The position numbers and the translations under genes are program-made. This document shows positions 11,995 to 22,775 of a stretch of DNA of 64,000 nucleotides, one piece after another; the stretch's first letter is position 1, and every line of letters starts with the position of its first letter. Below the pieces are notes generated by a model. That model had not been told where the DNA came from, did not search any database, and was given only the letters and a program-made list of their open reading frames with translations. Source of the stretch: Serinus canaria (lineage: Eukaryota; Chordata; Aves; Passeriformes; Fringillidae); contig NC_066314.1 of the NCBI RefSeq assembly GCF_022539315.1, positions 41,167,180 through 41,231,179 on the forward strand, given 5' to 3'.

Positions 11995-12020
11995 AGTGAT
12001 TGTATGACTTTTTTTTCCCC
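11893..12020 (-). CDS. CEP290: CEP290 exon 2: start codon exon (residues 1-34 plus 26 bases of 5' UTR)
   Basis: Acceptor TTCTAG ends at 12021; bases 12020-11995 are 5' UTR and the coding part is 11994-11893 (34 codons). Encodes MAPVLDWKKLMNVDPDTLPR then QEELADKLLDIMIK; donor AAG|GTGCTG. The human exon 2 also encodes exactly 34 residues. The -3 base of the start is C and +4 is G, a moderate context. Confidence 0.94.
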
Positions 12021-12192
12021 CTAGAATAAAGAATAAAATAACAGTTATCAGGTATTATCAGTGCAAACCAATTTTAGGTCAAATGTTTTAATGGAGGATG
12101 GCCACTGAACACACCAGATGATTCTAACAACTGTAACACATTTTGATCTATTGCAAATTAGCAGTAATATAATAATAATAATAATAATAATA

Positions 12193-12240
<48 letters not shown>

Positions 12241-14724
12241 CATTTTTTCTTTATGTTAAGAATTACACCATGCATACTCAATAAATTCTTAGAACTATCA
12301 GTGAAGATTAGGACACTCATGAAACCTGTACTTTAATTTCAATATCCTTGTTTTCTTCCCCATCTCTTAATGTGGTATTTTTATGCCGATGAATAAACAC
12401 AAAAATCATTACTTCCAATATTCAAAACACAACCAACACTTTCATACTGTGAGCACCAACTTCTTGACATTGTATTAAACATAATTTCTTTTTGATTAGA
12501 ATACCTGAATTGACAAAGGACATTAATCAACCTGGAAACTGAGAAAAAAAGGAAGTGGTAGAAAGTTGTTTTCTACTGCTTACCTATTGGTTGTTGTGGG
12601 CCACAGTGATTTCTCACATACCTGAAAGTCAATGCAGTATCTGAAAAAGGCAGAAGGGATTGGAAATCTTGGATTATTCTGTTCTTTGGAGCTGTCTCTA
12701 GACTTTCTGATCAATATTTCAAAAAGTAAATTCTGCCAAGTTTAGAACAGAACATTTTTAATCTACTTATTGCCCTAAATTATGACTATAGCACAAATGG
12801 TTAAGAAAAATTAAGAAAGAAATAAAGCTAACTAGAATAGTAAATGCAGTATTATTCAAAAAACGAATGACACAGCAGGGGTATGCATTTTACAGAAAAA
12901 AAAAAATCAAGCTCAATCAATAACTTCAGCAATGCTGTACGCTGAGCACAGTATTTTGAGATCTGATCCATCATGCACCCTGTTCCTCATTCAGCAATTT
13001 AAAGACTCAACAACTGACATCTCCTTCATTAATAAAAGGCTGAAACTCGTATTACTTCCAAAACTAACATGCCCAAGCACTCTGAAAGAAGAGCTGTCAG
13101 ACTCAGAAATACAATAGTATGCTTAAGGGAAGATAAAAATTACCTTCATCCTTTCTGAATACGTGAACTACTTGAAAGGTCCTCTATATTTACTATATTT
13201 CTTCAATGTTTGCTAACCATAAAGCATGCATTACATTGAATCCATGACTTCACAAGGATGACACCTTATATGCATTATTGCTTTTCTGTTTTGTTGCAAT
13301 GGCAAAGGATAATACAAGGACAGTACTGGCTCTTTGACTTACTCAGTTAACTGAATACTACTTGATTTCAGTAACATACTTGTCTAAGGATCAGAGTTCT
13401 TAAACATATTCATTTTATCTGAAGTTGTTTGAAGTTTGAAATGCTCAACAATCAAAACTATTCTGAAAGCAAATACATAAACTTACTACTGTCAATCCTT
13501 TCCCACCTTCCATCTCTCATTTATCTTTTTCCCTTAACTTACAAAATAATGTCCTAAGAAAATATCAACCCTAAAATTTTATCCAAAAGGATAAAACAAG
13601 TTGGATTGTACAAAAACAACTGAATCCAACTTGTTGGGAGACCAGCTACAGTAAGGTAGGGGGCACAACCTATGCACAGAGTATGTTCTACAGTATGTAC
13701 ATACTGTGAGAGAATTTATTTAATTGAAAAGTTTTTCATCTTCGCTCATCTGTTGCCAGCAACTAAAACCCGTGGTTTTAGTAAACAGATTATCCATGAG
13801 GTGAGATGTTGAGCTCATGGTCTACAAAATGTTTGAAATAGATGGGGATTTGGTATTAGTTACCACAGATTTTCTGGACTTACTCAGGGAATTAATCCTA
13901 CATAAAACGGCCAGATGTAGTAAAGTTCAGCAGCCTCAGCTGGGAAAGGAAGTCTGGAGTACTTCCAGAACAATCATACTACAAAAGTACTACCAGAGCA
14001 ACCTTGCCCTGGTCTGACTACAGGAAAACACGCAGAGGCAGCCAAGCTCACATGGCGACAGCTTACCATCACAGTGAGATCAAGCATCACTGGGAAGAGC
14101 TGATCTTCTCCCCCCAGGGTGAGTATAATGGGCACCACAGAGTCATGTGCACACGAGGGGGACGTAACATCAAGAAGTACCAGTCACACGGGAGATGCCC
14201 TCTGCTAACTCCGCATTTGTTTACATGGCGTAATCCAGTTTAAACTACTTTTGACTTTCAAATTGCATTTACCCGGAGTAGTTCCGAGAACCACAAGATC
14301 TTAATTACAAAGCCTCAATCAAGAGAGAACCTTCGCAGGTTCCCATTCTCTCCTCTTTGGCATATCCCAGGCACAGGATATAGTGACAGCCCAGGATCCC
14401 TCCAGGATGCTGCCGAGACAATTTTGTCCCCGCTTCATACCAGCTATGCTGAACTAACAATCTGCCTTACTCGGCAGCCGCCTTCCCAGCGAGGCGGAGC
14501 AGAGGCAGCAGCCGAGCGCAGACCCGGCGGGGCGCTCCCTCCCCGGGCTCAACCTGAGCCGCCGCCGGCGCCCGGACGCGCCTGCCCGGGACCCGCGGCC
14601 GGCCCGCAGCAGCGGAGCGGCCCCGCCGCCCCCAGCCCCGCTGCTCCCGGCGGAGCGCGGGCCTCTGCGGCCGGGGGCACCTTTGGTCTCCTCGCCCGGA
14701 GCACCCCCCGCCCCGTGGCCTCAC
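12021..14724 (-). other. CEP290: CEP290 intron 1 (noncoding)
   Basis: About 2.7 kb between the start-codon exon and the inferred first exon. It holds an AAT microsatellite (12165-12239), an 18-base perfect palindrome (13690-13707) and otherwise AT-rich unique sequence that rises in GC above about 13.9 kb. No further exon with homology is seen. The upper boundary depends on the inferred exon 1 donor. Confidence 0.6.
12165..12239. repeat. (TAA)n microsatellite
   Basis: About 75 bases of TAA/ATA triplets with two small interruptions, in CEP290 intron 1. It creates an artefactual open frame with a poly-Tyr/poly-Ile run on the minus strand. Confidence 0.97.
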
Positions 14725-14990
14725 CGCTCCCGGAGGATGACGGCGGCCGCTGCCAGGCGACGCCATCAGACTCTCCCGCGGACCCGGATACTCGTGGGAG
14801 CAGGGAAAGTCAGCGCTTCCGTGGCACCCACAGACAAAGCCCCACGGTGCCAAGCGGGCTCTCCCAGTCCCGAAGGGCAGCCAGGCGCGGAGGGCGCGAC
14901 CCCGCCCGAGAGCGCCGCTTCGCCGGGGCAACGGCCCCGAGCACCACCCCCGCCACCGGGCGGGCTCCCCGGGACTACAGCTCCCGGCAT
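14725..14990 (-). other. CEP290: CEP290 noncoding exon 1 (inferred; 5' end approximate)
   Basis: The start-codon exon begins with a splice acceptor, so an upstream noncoding exon must exist. Within the CpG island the best minus-strand donor is GGAGCG|GTGAGG at 14725/14724, with the exon running up toward the ZNF143 site near 14.98 kb. The 5' end is a guess; another donor-like site (CCAAAG|GTGCCC) lies near 14680. Confidence 0.45.
14919..14932 (+). promoter_or_regulatory. RFX X-box-like site
   Basis: TTCGCC, two-base spacer, GGCAAC. Compared with the X-box consensus GTNRCC-N(0-3)-RGYAAC it has one mismatch, in the first base. RFX factors drive many ciliary genes, and CEP290 is one, so the site is plausible; chance occurrence in GC-rich DNA cannot be excluded. 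Confidence 0.45.
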
Positions 14991-14992
14991 GC
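14974..14992 (+). promoter_or_regulatory. ZNF143/STAF binding site (SBS-type)
   Basis: The sequence ACTACAGCTCCCGGCATGC matches the ACTACAnnTCCCRGCATGC element bound by ZNF143 (and associated THAP11/HCFC1), common near start sites of bidirectional CpG-island promoters. It lies between the inferred first exons of CEP290 and TMTC3. Confidence 0.8.
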
Positions 14993-15004
14993 ATCTAGGC
15001 TGGC

Positions 15005-15015
15005 CGCCCCGCCCA
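15005..15015 (+). promoter_or_regulatory. GC box (Sp/KLF type)
   Basis: GCCCCGCCCAC, a good Sp1/KLF element, 13 bases downstream of the ZNF143 site and followed by a TTTTTCCCGG stretch resembling an E2F half-element. Confidence 0.5.
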
Positions 15016-15019
15016 CTTT

Positions 15020-15135
15020 TTCCCGGCAGCCTCTGCGGGACGGCGCGCGTGCGCCGTGTGCGGTGGCGGCGGAGCGCGCGGTGGGTGGCGGCTGCGGTGG
15101 TGGGGCCGCGGCTCCAGCCTTGGTGCCGGCCACAG
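15020..15135 (+). other. TMTC3: TMTC3 noncoding exon 1 (inferred; 5' end approximate)
   Basis: The TMTC3 start-codon exon is preceded by a splice acceptor, so a first exon must lie upstream. The best donor in the CpG island is CCACAG|GTAGGG at 15135/15136. The 5' end is unmarked in the sequence (no TATA box) and placed just downstream of the ZNF143 and GC-box cluster. Confidence 0.55.
15045..15054 (+). promoter_or_regulatory. NRF1-like site
   Basis: GCGCGTGCGC, one base away from the palindromic NRF1 core GCGCATGCGC, just inside or upstream of TMTC3 exon 1. Confidence 0.4.
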
Positions 15136-15383
15136 GTAGGGCGGGCACGGCGCGCTGTGGGCCTTGCTGGGGAGGAAGGGAGGGAGGGAGGAAGGAGTGG
15201 GTCCTGTGTAGCTGCTGCCCGCCGAAGCTTCGGTTCGCTGGCCGTGCCTGCAGTGCCCGCCGTGCCCCATCGGTGAGCCCCCCGCGCCTGCCGGGCTGCG
15301 GTGCGGCCTCGACCGCTGACTGCGGCGCTTGAGCGGTGTACGGGACCGCGCCCTGGCCCTGCCGCCTCCGCCGCCCAGGCTGC

Positions 15384-15410
15384 CCTTGCCTTGCCTTGCC
15401 TTGCCTTGCC
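15384..15410. repeat. (CCTTG)n short tandem repeat
   Basis: Five CCTTG units plus a partial one inside the CpG island, within TMTC3 intron 1. Confidence 0.95.
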
Positions 15411-18400
15411 TGCCTCGCCCCAGCGCTGCGGGCAGCGTGCTGGGTCCTGCCCGGCCGGCGGGAGGGCTGCGGGACTGCCCGGGTACGCGTGTGCTTTGGG
15501 GGTAGGAAGGGAACAGTGGAGCCCAGAAGGCACGGGGGAAATCACACCTATAAACTACTTGCATCCGTTGGGTACTACTAGCCAGCAAGTTTGGTGAAGT
15601 CTGGTAGCCGAGAAAGTTTGGGATCCTGTGTTTTAGTTAAATGGGTGTGAAGGCATCTTTTCAAATAAAAAAGGAAAACTAGTAACCAACCATTCCAGGC
15701 GTGTTTATCTCTTTGTATTTGTTTGTACAACAGCTCTGGAGAGCTGAAGTGGATTTGTTTTTGTTTTTAATGGTAAAAGAAAACGTTATAACCATCTATC
15801 TTTGTACTTTTGTCCTATTTTGGATTAATAATTGTTTTCATTATTTTGCTGTATCTTGATCAGTGTTGATATGTAATGGAGACTGACAAGATACAAGATG
15901 CCTTGCACTCCTTATAGTTATGCAGCTTTTTCCACTCATAGTACAACTCCAAAGACTTCTATATCTCAGCCAGGGATTGGTTAATTATAGTTCTATATTG
16001 GGTGCAAAAGGCAAACTGTAGTTTGGGAAGGGAAGGAGACCAGGTTATATTTAATGAATGGGTAATGTTACTAAAAATAAAATTAATTATGGTTAGGTGT
16101 AAAACAATGATTTAATAGTAGCAGGGACTTTTTTAGGTGTAGGAAGTGACACTGAAAATAATGACACCTTAGCCACAAACTAAGCCTTCAGGAAATGAAT
16201 CCTTCTCTGGTAGAGAAAATAATCCACTGATGCTGCCATGCTGCTGTATAGGAGGCTTTTTTTAAATCATCTTCATCATCTTAACCAGCTTTTAATGCCA
16301 GTCTAGCTATTTAATATGCTTTATTTAATATACATCAACATTTTTGAGTGTTCTGTTGCAGAATCAGCAGAAAACACATTTACTGGTAGTGAAACCATAA
16401 CTGGGTTGTAATTGTGTAGTGCAGCTAGTAAAGACCATTGGTGCAGAAGTAAAAGGTATTTGGATTTGAAGTGGGCATGGAAACTCCAAAAGTGAAAAAA
16501 GAGTAAAGGGAATTGAAGTATTAACCCCACACAAAATGAGAAAACATTTAAAGTACAGCGTGGCTTGGACCAAGTAAATTAGTATGTTTTGCATCACCTC
16601 ACATGATGAACTTGGTGTAAGTGAATCTTCTTTTAGTGGGAATAGATACTTACAGTTCTGGAGGCAAGAAATCAATTCAGCTCCATAGTAAATGGTTTGA
16701 CCTACTCTGATAGAAGAGTTAGGCATACATGTTAAATCACAGCTTTGATAACAGTGTGCCCTTGCAAAGACCTAATAGAAAAACTGCACCATGAAAAGCC
16801 TAATGGAATGTTATTTAATGTACACAAGAAATCTCATGCAGACCCAGCATACTAAGTAAGGACAGAGTAGCAGAGTCTAAAGGCTGTGTTTTCAGCTTAT
16901 ACCTCACATGTAGCTTTTGCATACAGTTTCTGCTGTTGCATTTCTGGAACACAGAGTGGTGATAAGTGTTATTTTAGAGCCACTATTTTTGCATCAGTGC
17001 GGCCACAAAAGATGTTTTGTGTAGTTGCTCTAAATAGAATGGAAGTTATTTTGCTACTGTTTGAGTGTAGCAAAAACCCCTAAAGATTTGGAATGTGAGA
17101 TTCTGTTACTGATTTAAATTTCTAAGTTATGAAGTACAAGCTGGACCAGTGTGGTTTGTATTTCAACTGGAGTGTACCAGTTGCATTGAACAAATTGAAG
17201 CTAAACCGCCAGGTAAACCAGGATCTTCATCTCACCCATTTTAAATTGTGTTACATTTTGGTCCTTGCTTGTATCAGAGTAACCTAAAATGTCCCTAGTG
17301 TTAGTCCAGCCTAGCTGCCAGCAAGTTCTTTCCCCATGGGAGATGTTTCATCTGGCCTGCAGCACGTGTTCTGACTTTGTATCAGAACTGCCAGTGCTCC
17401 TCTTGTTAATCCTTCAGAGCCATGTGAAGAGAGGGCTGGAGGCCTAATGGCTTTCTTGAGTAGTGAAGAGTATTTCCTAGTAGTCCCACACCTCTTGAGC
17501 TGGTAGTGAAAACCTTGCAGAAGGTTTTCACAATAAAACTTTTCTTGTTATATGTATCCTGGTCTAGGATTTCAGCAAGATGAAAAGGAAATTCAGGTGT
17601 TTTGTATTATTTATCCTCTCATCTTTCCAAATACTTCTTGCTTTCTAGATCAGATTCAAGTCCAATCATTTAAATCTCAGCTGTGCATCTAAGTTATTTC
17701 ATATTGGAGTTGTACCTTGGAGTGGCATGAGTAGATAAAGTTTAAGGCTTTGTTGGAAAGGCAAAACAAAAACAGAATTATGATCTCTCTCTGTCAGTAA
17801 ACACTTGTACTAAATAAGCAGAAAGAATGTTCAGTTTACTCAGAATAAAAATAAACAGGGGCTAGCTAGTAGGCAGTACAATTTCGGACATTAGTGGAGC
17901 CTAAAATTAAATTATTAAATGAATTTTAAATGCTATTTAAGTGGCTGCTATGTGCTATTGGTTTGTATATATCTGCTGATATTCATCAGTTCAGCTACCA
18001 ACTCTTAGATGAACTAGTTGCTCACCTGTTTAAAAATAAAAATAACCCTAGGAGTGGTTTTAACAGCTTTTCACTTTCTTCTGCCTTTGAGAATTTGAAT
18101 GTTTTCTCTGTGAACTGTAAGTAATGTTCTAAACAGTTCAGAACCTTCAGTGATTAATAAAGTTTCTGTCTCTAGTAAATAAATCTCTAGTATTGCCTGA
18201 TTATTTTTTAGTAAATTGGCATAACACGTTATTAATGCTTTTCAATCAATGCAAGCGCCATTACTCTGTAGAAGAAAAAAATTTAAATGTATGTTTAAGT
18301 TTCTAAAGTTTGATAGTCAGATGTGTCTAACAGACAAAAACATATTTCTTCTGACAAGGGTCTTTTAATGTAGGGTGGCAGATAGCTAATTCTGGAATGG

Positions 18401-21400
18401 TAACATGTTTCTGGGATTGCATTTGTGTTCTTGCCAAGATACATGCTTGCCAATTTTTTCTAAGTTCTGATGGACAGAAAATGGCTTCTGCACTCCCAAA
18501 TTTCCCAACTGAGGATACTCCTAGAACATCATTATGCATTTTTTATTTGTGACAGAGGTTTTCTTATGCAGACTGCTGCATCTTGCAACATGTGGTGTGC
18601 TAAACCATCTGTAGTGTCATGGATTTAGTAGCAATCGTTGAAAAATACTGTTGTTTTCTTACCTGCTAAAAGTACTTTGGCTCTTTTGGTGGCTGTTACA
18701 TGGTTTTTTGTCCATGCATTTTTTCAGTTTTGTGAGACTTTCCTACATTTTACTCTTGTCTGTTATTCTTGAAGACTGGATGAACTATTGGAGTGATCTG
18801 AAGAAGCTGGAACAGGAAAACTATTTACTTTATGAGCCAAATGGGCTTGAGAGTTCTGGTTCTCTTCTGTCCTTTCTATTTAATGTCTCTGTACAAATGT
18901 GAAAATGGTGTGGTGCCAAGTGCAGATTTCTGTGCCAAACAGCCTAAGAGATTTAGTCCAATGATAGGCTGTTTTGCACAGCCTGGGTATTCTTTTTTTT
19001 ACAGTTGTCTCTGATGACTCCTGTGCATTTTTTGACTCTCAAGGTTTACCTTGCTGCTTATTGTTTTCAGCTGTATATTCTTCATGACATGGTCAGATAT
19101 TGTTGTAAATTAAAGCATCCAACAGAAGTCTTTGTAATAAAGTATGTGAAGTATGTGTCTGTCCTGATTTCATCCAGTCAAATGGTAGCTCTGTGGCTGT
19201 ACCCTAAACCGCAAGCTGGCAGTCATACAGCCCAGGGGTTGGTTAAGGTATCTCAGGGGCAGTCTTAGTAGCTGTGAAAGTAGCAGGAAGGTGAGATGAA
19301 AAAATAACCTGAGGGATGGTAAGTCTGTTTGCATGTTTAGGACTAGGCAGTGATGTGGCTCTCCCTCGCAGCAAGTCTGTTTTAACAAAGAAGTTGTTAG
19401 GCAGCATTTTGCAGGTGTTTATCAAATCCATCCATCACTGGAAGTGAAGTACTGGCACTTGCAAGACCATACTTGGGTTGATCAACATGTCAGTTGGGTA
19501 AGAAGGAGAATATATCCACTCACATGAGCAGCCCAGTCATGTCAGGGCTTCAGCAGCCTCTTGCACATCTGTGATTTGCAAGGTTCTCAGTCTTATATAC
19601 TCCTTACATGGATTCTTTCTTTCCAACATCAAACTGATAATAGATTAGTTGGCGTGAAAGTAATTTTGGTTGTCAAGAAGCAGTTGCTGTTTTCCACTGA
19701 GTTTAAAGGCAGTCATACTTTTGCCTGGCTTACCAAGTACAGATGATCTTTTACAAACCTCTGCTTTAGTTCTGCATTCTCAACATGTTGTTGATCATTG
19801 CAGGTTTGGAGCTTGGAGTGTGAGGGTGGACCCAGCTACAGTAGCAGATAGGAAGTAGTAGTTCTGATGGCAAGACTTGCTCAAAATCTGCATTGTTATG
19901 CTAACATTAAGGACTGCAAATTTTTTATTCCATATTTGTGCTTTAGGTCAGCAAGAACATTAAAAGTACCCTGTAATCAGACCAGGTGAAAAAAGTAATT
20001 TTCCTAACTCTGTGTATCTTTACAGTACATTTCAGGAAAATAAGACCTTAGAATGCAAGTCAGAAGTAGTAAAGTACCTGTACTGCAGTTTTGTGCAATC
20101 TACAGGTTTTATATGGCCTTATGTTTTCGGTTTTTTTTTCTTTGTGCTTAGCCTGGAAGCAGTGTTTGAATATGGAGGCTTTACCAGATTGCCATTATGC
20201 CTCCCTGTATTCAAGACCTAGTGCTTCAGCACACAGCTAAAATTTGAGGGGGGTATGGTGTGATGCTTTAGAGGTTACCAAGTTTGATACAGTTTGAGCA
20301 GGGTGACTTGCTGCTAAAACCAGAACAGGGCATTTTGTTGCATATAGTCATTTCTTACAGTTAATTTAGTAAAACTGTTCAGGATTTCCTGGAGTGTCTG
20401 TGGCTGAAATACTTGCCTTGAAAGACCAAGGTATAGCCATGTATTCACATGTAGTTGTGATTGCATCTGTGATTGAAATGTGCCTGTAAAAGAGAGTGTG
20501 AATTGCAATAAAAGCTTTCAGTGTTAAATGTGGATATTTTCTGGAGTTCTCTGATGGTGGGCTAGCCACTAAAGCATGAACTTTGGATTTATGTAATATC
20601 TGAATTTATTTCTGCTTAAGAGGTCCCTTTCATTCAAATAAAAACAGTATTTTCCCTACAGCTGTCATGTAGGCAAGTGGAGTTCTGTCAGGGGGCAGCA
20701 TGGTCAATAGTAGTATAGAGTGTGGAGTTCTGAGTGAAAGGAATACTAGAAATTCAGAGCAAAATGAAAGGCTTGTGAATAGCATCAGAATCACCTGGGA
20801 TTAAGGGATAAGTATAGTGGATGTTTTGACATACTTTTTCACATGTGGAAAAGTGAAAACCTACTTAAAGTTGAAAACGCTATTAATTAAGGCTGGTTAA
20901 GCTTTTCATTTTGATAAGATGCAGTACTTAGGAATCAATTTTGGGTTTTTTGCTAGTTGGGTAATGGTAGCTGTTTCTGAATAAATGTTGTTAAAGAATT
21001 AGAAGTCACCAAGACCCTACTCACCTAACAAAGCCTTTTCTTAATGGTTGAATTTAAATAAATTTTACTGTTGATTCTGTGTGGTAATATTACTATGTCA
21101 CAGTATTTAAAATAATAAAGGCTTGTATGTTGGGAAATCCTGACATGTTTATTGTAGATCTTTTTCAGATATCACTTTTTTCAGTAGAATTGAAGTTCAA
21201 GAAGAAGGAAGTGGACTCTTTAGAACTTGTTGCAAAAAAGGAATTTCAAATTCTGGCAGGGTAAAAGCATATGTTTCATATCTACCTTCTTTGAAGGGGG
21301 ATCTAAAAAAGTGATGAGTTCAAGTTCCAAAGTGTATTCCTGTGGCATGCTTTGTTTTCTTTTTTTAATAAGGTTTCTCTGGCTGCCAAGAGGACCTTAG

Positions 21401-21446
21401 ATATGTTCAGTTGTAAACTTATCTTAGTGTTTTAAAGTACTTAGAT

Positions 21447-21529
21447 CGAGCCAATGGCAGGGGGATTAGAACTAGATGATCTTTAATGTCCCTTCCAACC
21501 CAAACCATTGTGTTGTGATTCTATGAAAA
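21447..21529 (+). mobile_element. CR1 LINE 3' end
   Basis: The stretch around GAACTAGATGATCTTTAATG, TCCCTTCCAACCCAAACCAT and TGTGATTCTATGA is the conserved 3' terminal segment of avian CR1 retrotransposons. CR1 copies are usually 5' truncated, and this one is under 100 bases. It is key evidence for a bird source. Confidence 0.9.
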
Positions 21530-21909
21530 AGGTGTAGCACCATCCTTCAACATTGTGGTGGTTTTTTTACTTATTTTTGTTAATTACAAAGGTGGTGGCA
21601 GCTTTTAAAAGAGGCTTTCTTTGTTGGAGTAACATAAATAGCAGTGTTCCAACTACTACAAAAGCCCTTAACTGCCATTATGTGAGGAACACCAAATGGT
21701 TTGGTTTAATTTCTTTGAAATTAAATGTTTTAAGTTTAGCTGCACCTGCATCTTTTTGCACGTGTATTCCTTCCTGTACCTACTGCTCCTTTGCTAGTAG
21801 TTGTGGTGGTGAGTGATTGTGAGCTCTCAGGTCCACGCTGCAAGCTACAAACAGGATCACCTATCCAGATCTTTGTGGCCTGTATTAAGAGTTCAAGTGT
21901 GGAGTATTA

Positions 21910-22036
21910 AGAGTTCAAGAAGCATTTGGACAACACTCAGGCATGTTGTGTGATTCTTGCGGTTGTCCTGTGCAGGGCCAGAAGTTGGACTCAGTGATCC
22001 TTGTGAGTCCTTTCCAGCTCATCATGTTTTATGATA
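21910..22036 (+). mobile_element. CR1 LINE 3' end, second copy
   Basis: Contains GGTTGTCCTGTGCAGGGCCA, GAAGTTGGACTCAGTGATCC, TTGTGAGTCCTTTCCAGCTC and a final TTTTATGA, the 3' region of another CR1 subfamily. It is diverged from the first copy, so it is a separate insertion rather than a duplication. Confidence 0.85.
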
Positions 22037-22517
22037 AATCTGAACACAATTTTTAAAAAGCCCAGTAGACCAAAGAAAACAAAATCACCAGGATTTCAGG
22101 GTTTAGGACATTAAAGCAGACTCAAATAGCTTTCAAATAGCTCATCAGCTTTGATGTGTGAACTGTGATAAACATAAGGCTGCACTCATTATGTATTAAT
22201 GGATCCACATTATCTAGCTAATATTAGCTGCTCTGTGTCCTTAGAGATGCTCCCCCTCTGCAGTTCAGGGGGGAAAATACTCTTGTTCAATCATGTCCAT
22301 AGTCTCAAAATGAAGTCAGTGTTCAACTGTCTGTAGCTTTTCGGTATCTTCAGTCCCAGCAGTTGGCAGTGATCTATGCAGGATCAACTAGTGGTCAGAA
22401 GAAATACCTTTGACCTGTAAGTTACCTTCTTATTTTTCCGAGGCAGAACAGTATTCTCGAGCAACCCAGTCCACAGTGATCTCACCTTTTGATCAGTTCA
22501 CCCATATAATATTATGT

Positions 22518-22546
22518 AAATAATCATAAATAATCATAAATAATCA
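22518..22546. repeat. AT-rich decamer tandem repeat
   Basis: Nearly three copies of AAATAATCAT in TMTC3 intron 1, about 110 bases upstream of the candidate UTR exon. Confidence 0.85.
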
Positions 22547-22658
22547 GTCATAAAGCTGCTGATTAATAATTTCTCGGGCTTAGGAAATTAAGCAAGAATA
22601 GAGAAATTAATATATGATAAAGTTAATTTTGGGGTTTTTTTCATACTATTTTTTTTAG

Positions 22659-22775
22659 ACAGTAGTCTCATGAACAGTCAATGACATCAGAGGAACTGGC
22701 AGAGTTGAGCAAGAAAAAAGACCTTTTCATGAACTTCTACAAAGAATGCAAATGAGGCTAGTGTGACTTTCAATG
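22659..22775 (+). other. TMTC3: candidate TMTC3 5' UTR exon 2
   Basis: 117 bases bounded by a T-rich acceptor (TATTTTTTTTAG) and a near-perfect donor CAATG|GTAAGT, 586 bases upstream of the start-codon exon. It has no stop-free frame into the TMTC3 protein, so it would be 5' UTR. It carries two upstream ATGs with short ORFs. Inferred from splice signals alone; it may be alternative or not used. Confidence 0.4.
22681..22755 (+). other. candidate upstream ORF (24 codons) in TMTC3 5' UTR exon
   Basis: ATG to TGA within the candidate UTR exon, encoding a charged 24-residue peptide beginning MTSEELAELSKKKDLF. A four-codon ORF (MNSQ) starts just before it at 22671 and overlaps it. A uORF here could lower TMTC3 translation. 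No homologue is known to me; conservation is the deciding test. Confidence 0.3.

Larger units (their letters stand above)
14450..15500. promoter_or_regulatory. CpG island, bidirectional CEP290/TMTC3 promoter
   Basis: About 1 kb of very GC- and CpG-rich sequence in an AT-rich locus, sitting exactly between two divergently transcribed genes. No TATA box. It contains GC boxes, a ZNF143-type site, an NRF1-like site and an X-box-like site (listed separately). Human CEP290 and TMTC3 are also arranged head to head. The long open frames on both strands here (up to about 300 codons) are a by-product of GC richness, which removes stop codons, and have no recognisable protein content. Confidence 0.88.
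15136..22658 (+). other. TMTC3: TMTC3 intron 1 (noncoding)
   Basis: About 7.5 kb. After the CpG island edge it is AT-rich. It contains an 11-bp hairpin at 17506-17531 and two CR1 LINE 3' ends (21.45-21.53 kb and 21.91-22.04 kb), with a duplicated GTATTAAGAGTTCAAG motif (21882 and 21904) between them. No coding exon with homology found; open frames here are short and without recognisable content. Confidence 0.6.

Noticed and set aside
12048..12320. 90-codon minus-strand frame with a poly-Tyr and poly-Ile run
   Set aside because: It is a translation of the AAT microsatellite and carries no gene content.
13817..14243. Two short plus-strand frames just left of the CpG island, possibly a promoter-associated transcript
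   Set aside because: They lie inside CEP290 intron 1, show no homology, and nothing in the sequence supports a transcript.
14424..15332. 302-codon plus-strand open frame in the CpG island, with 259- and 197-codon frames overlapping on both strands
   Set aside because: Several frames are open at once because GC-rich sequence lacks stop codons; the translations are Pro/Ala/Arg/Gly-rich without any domain, and the region is a promoter with first exons.
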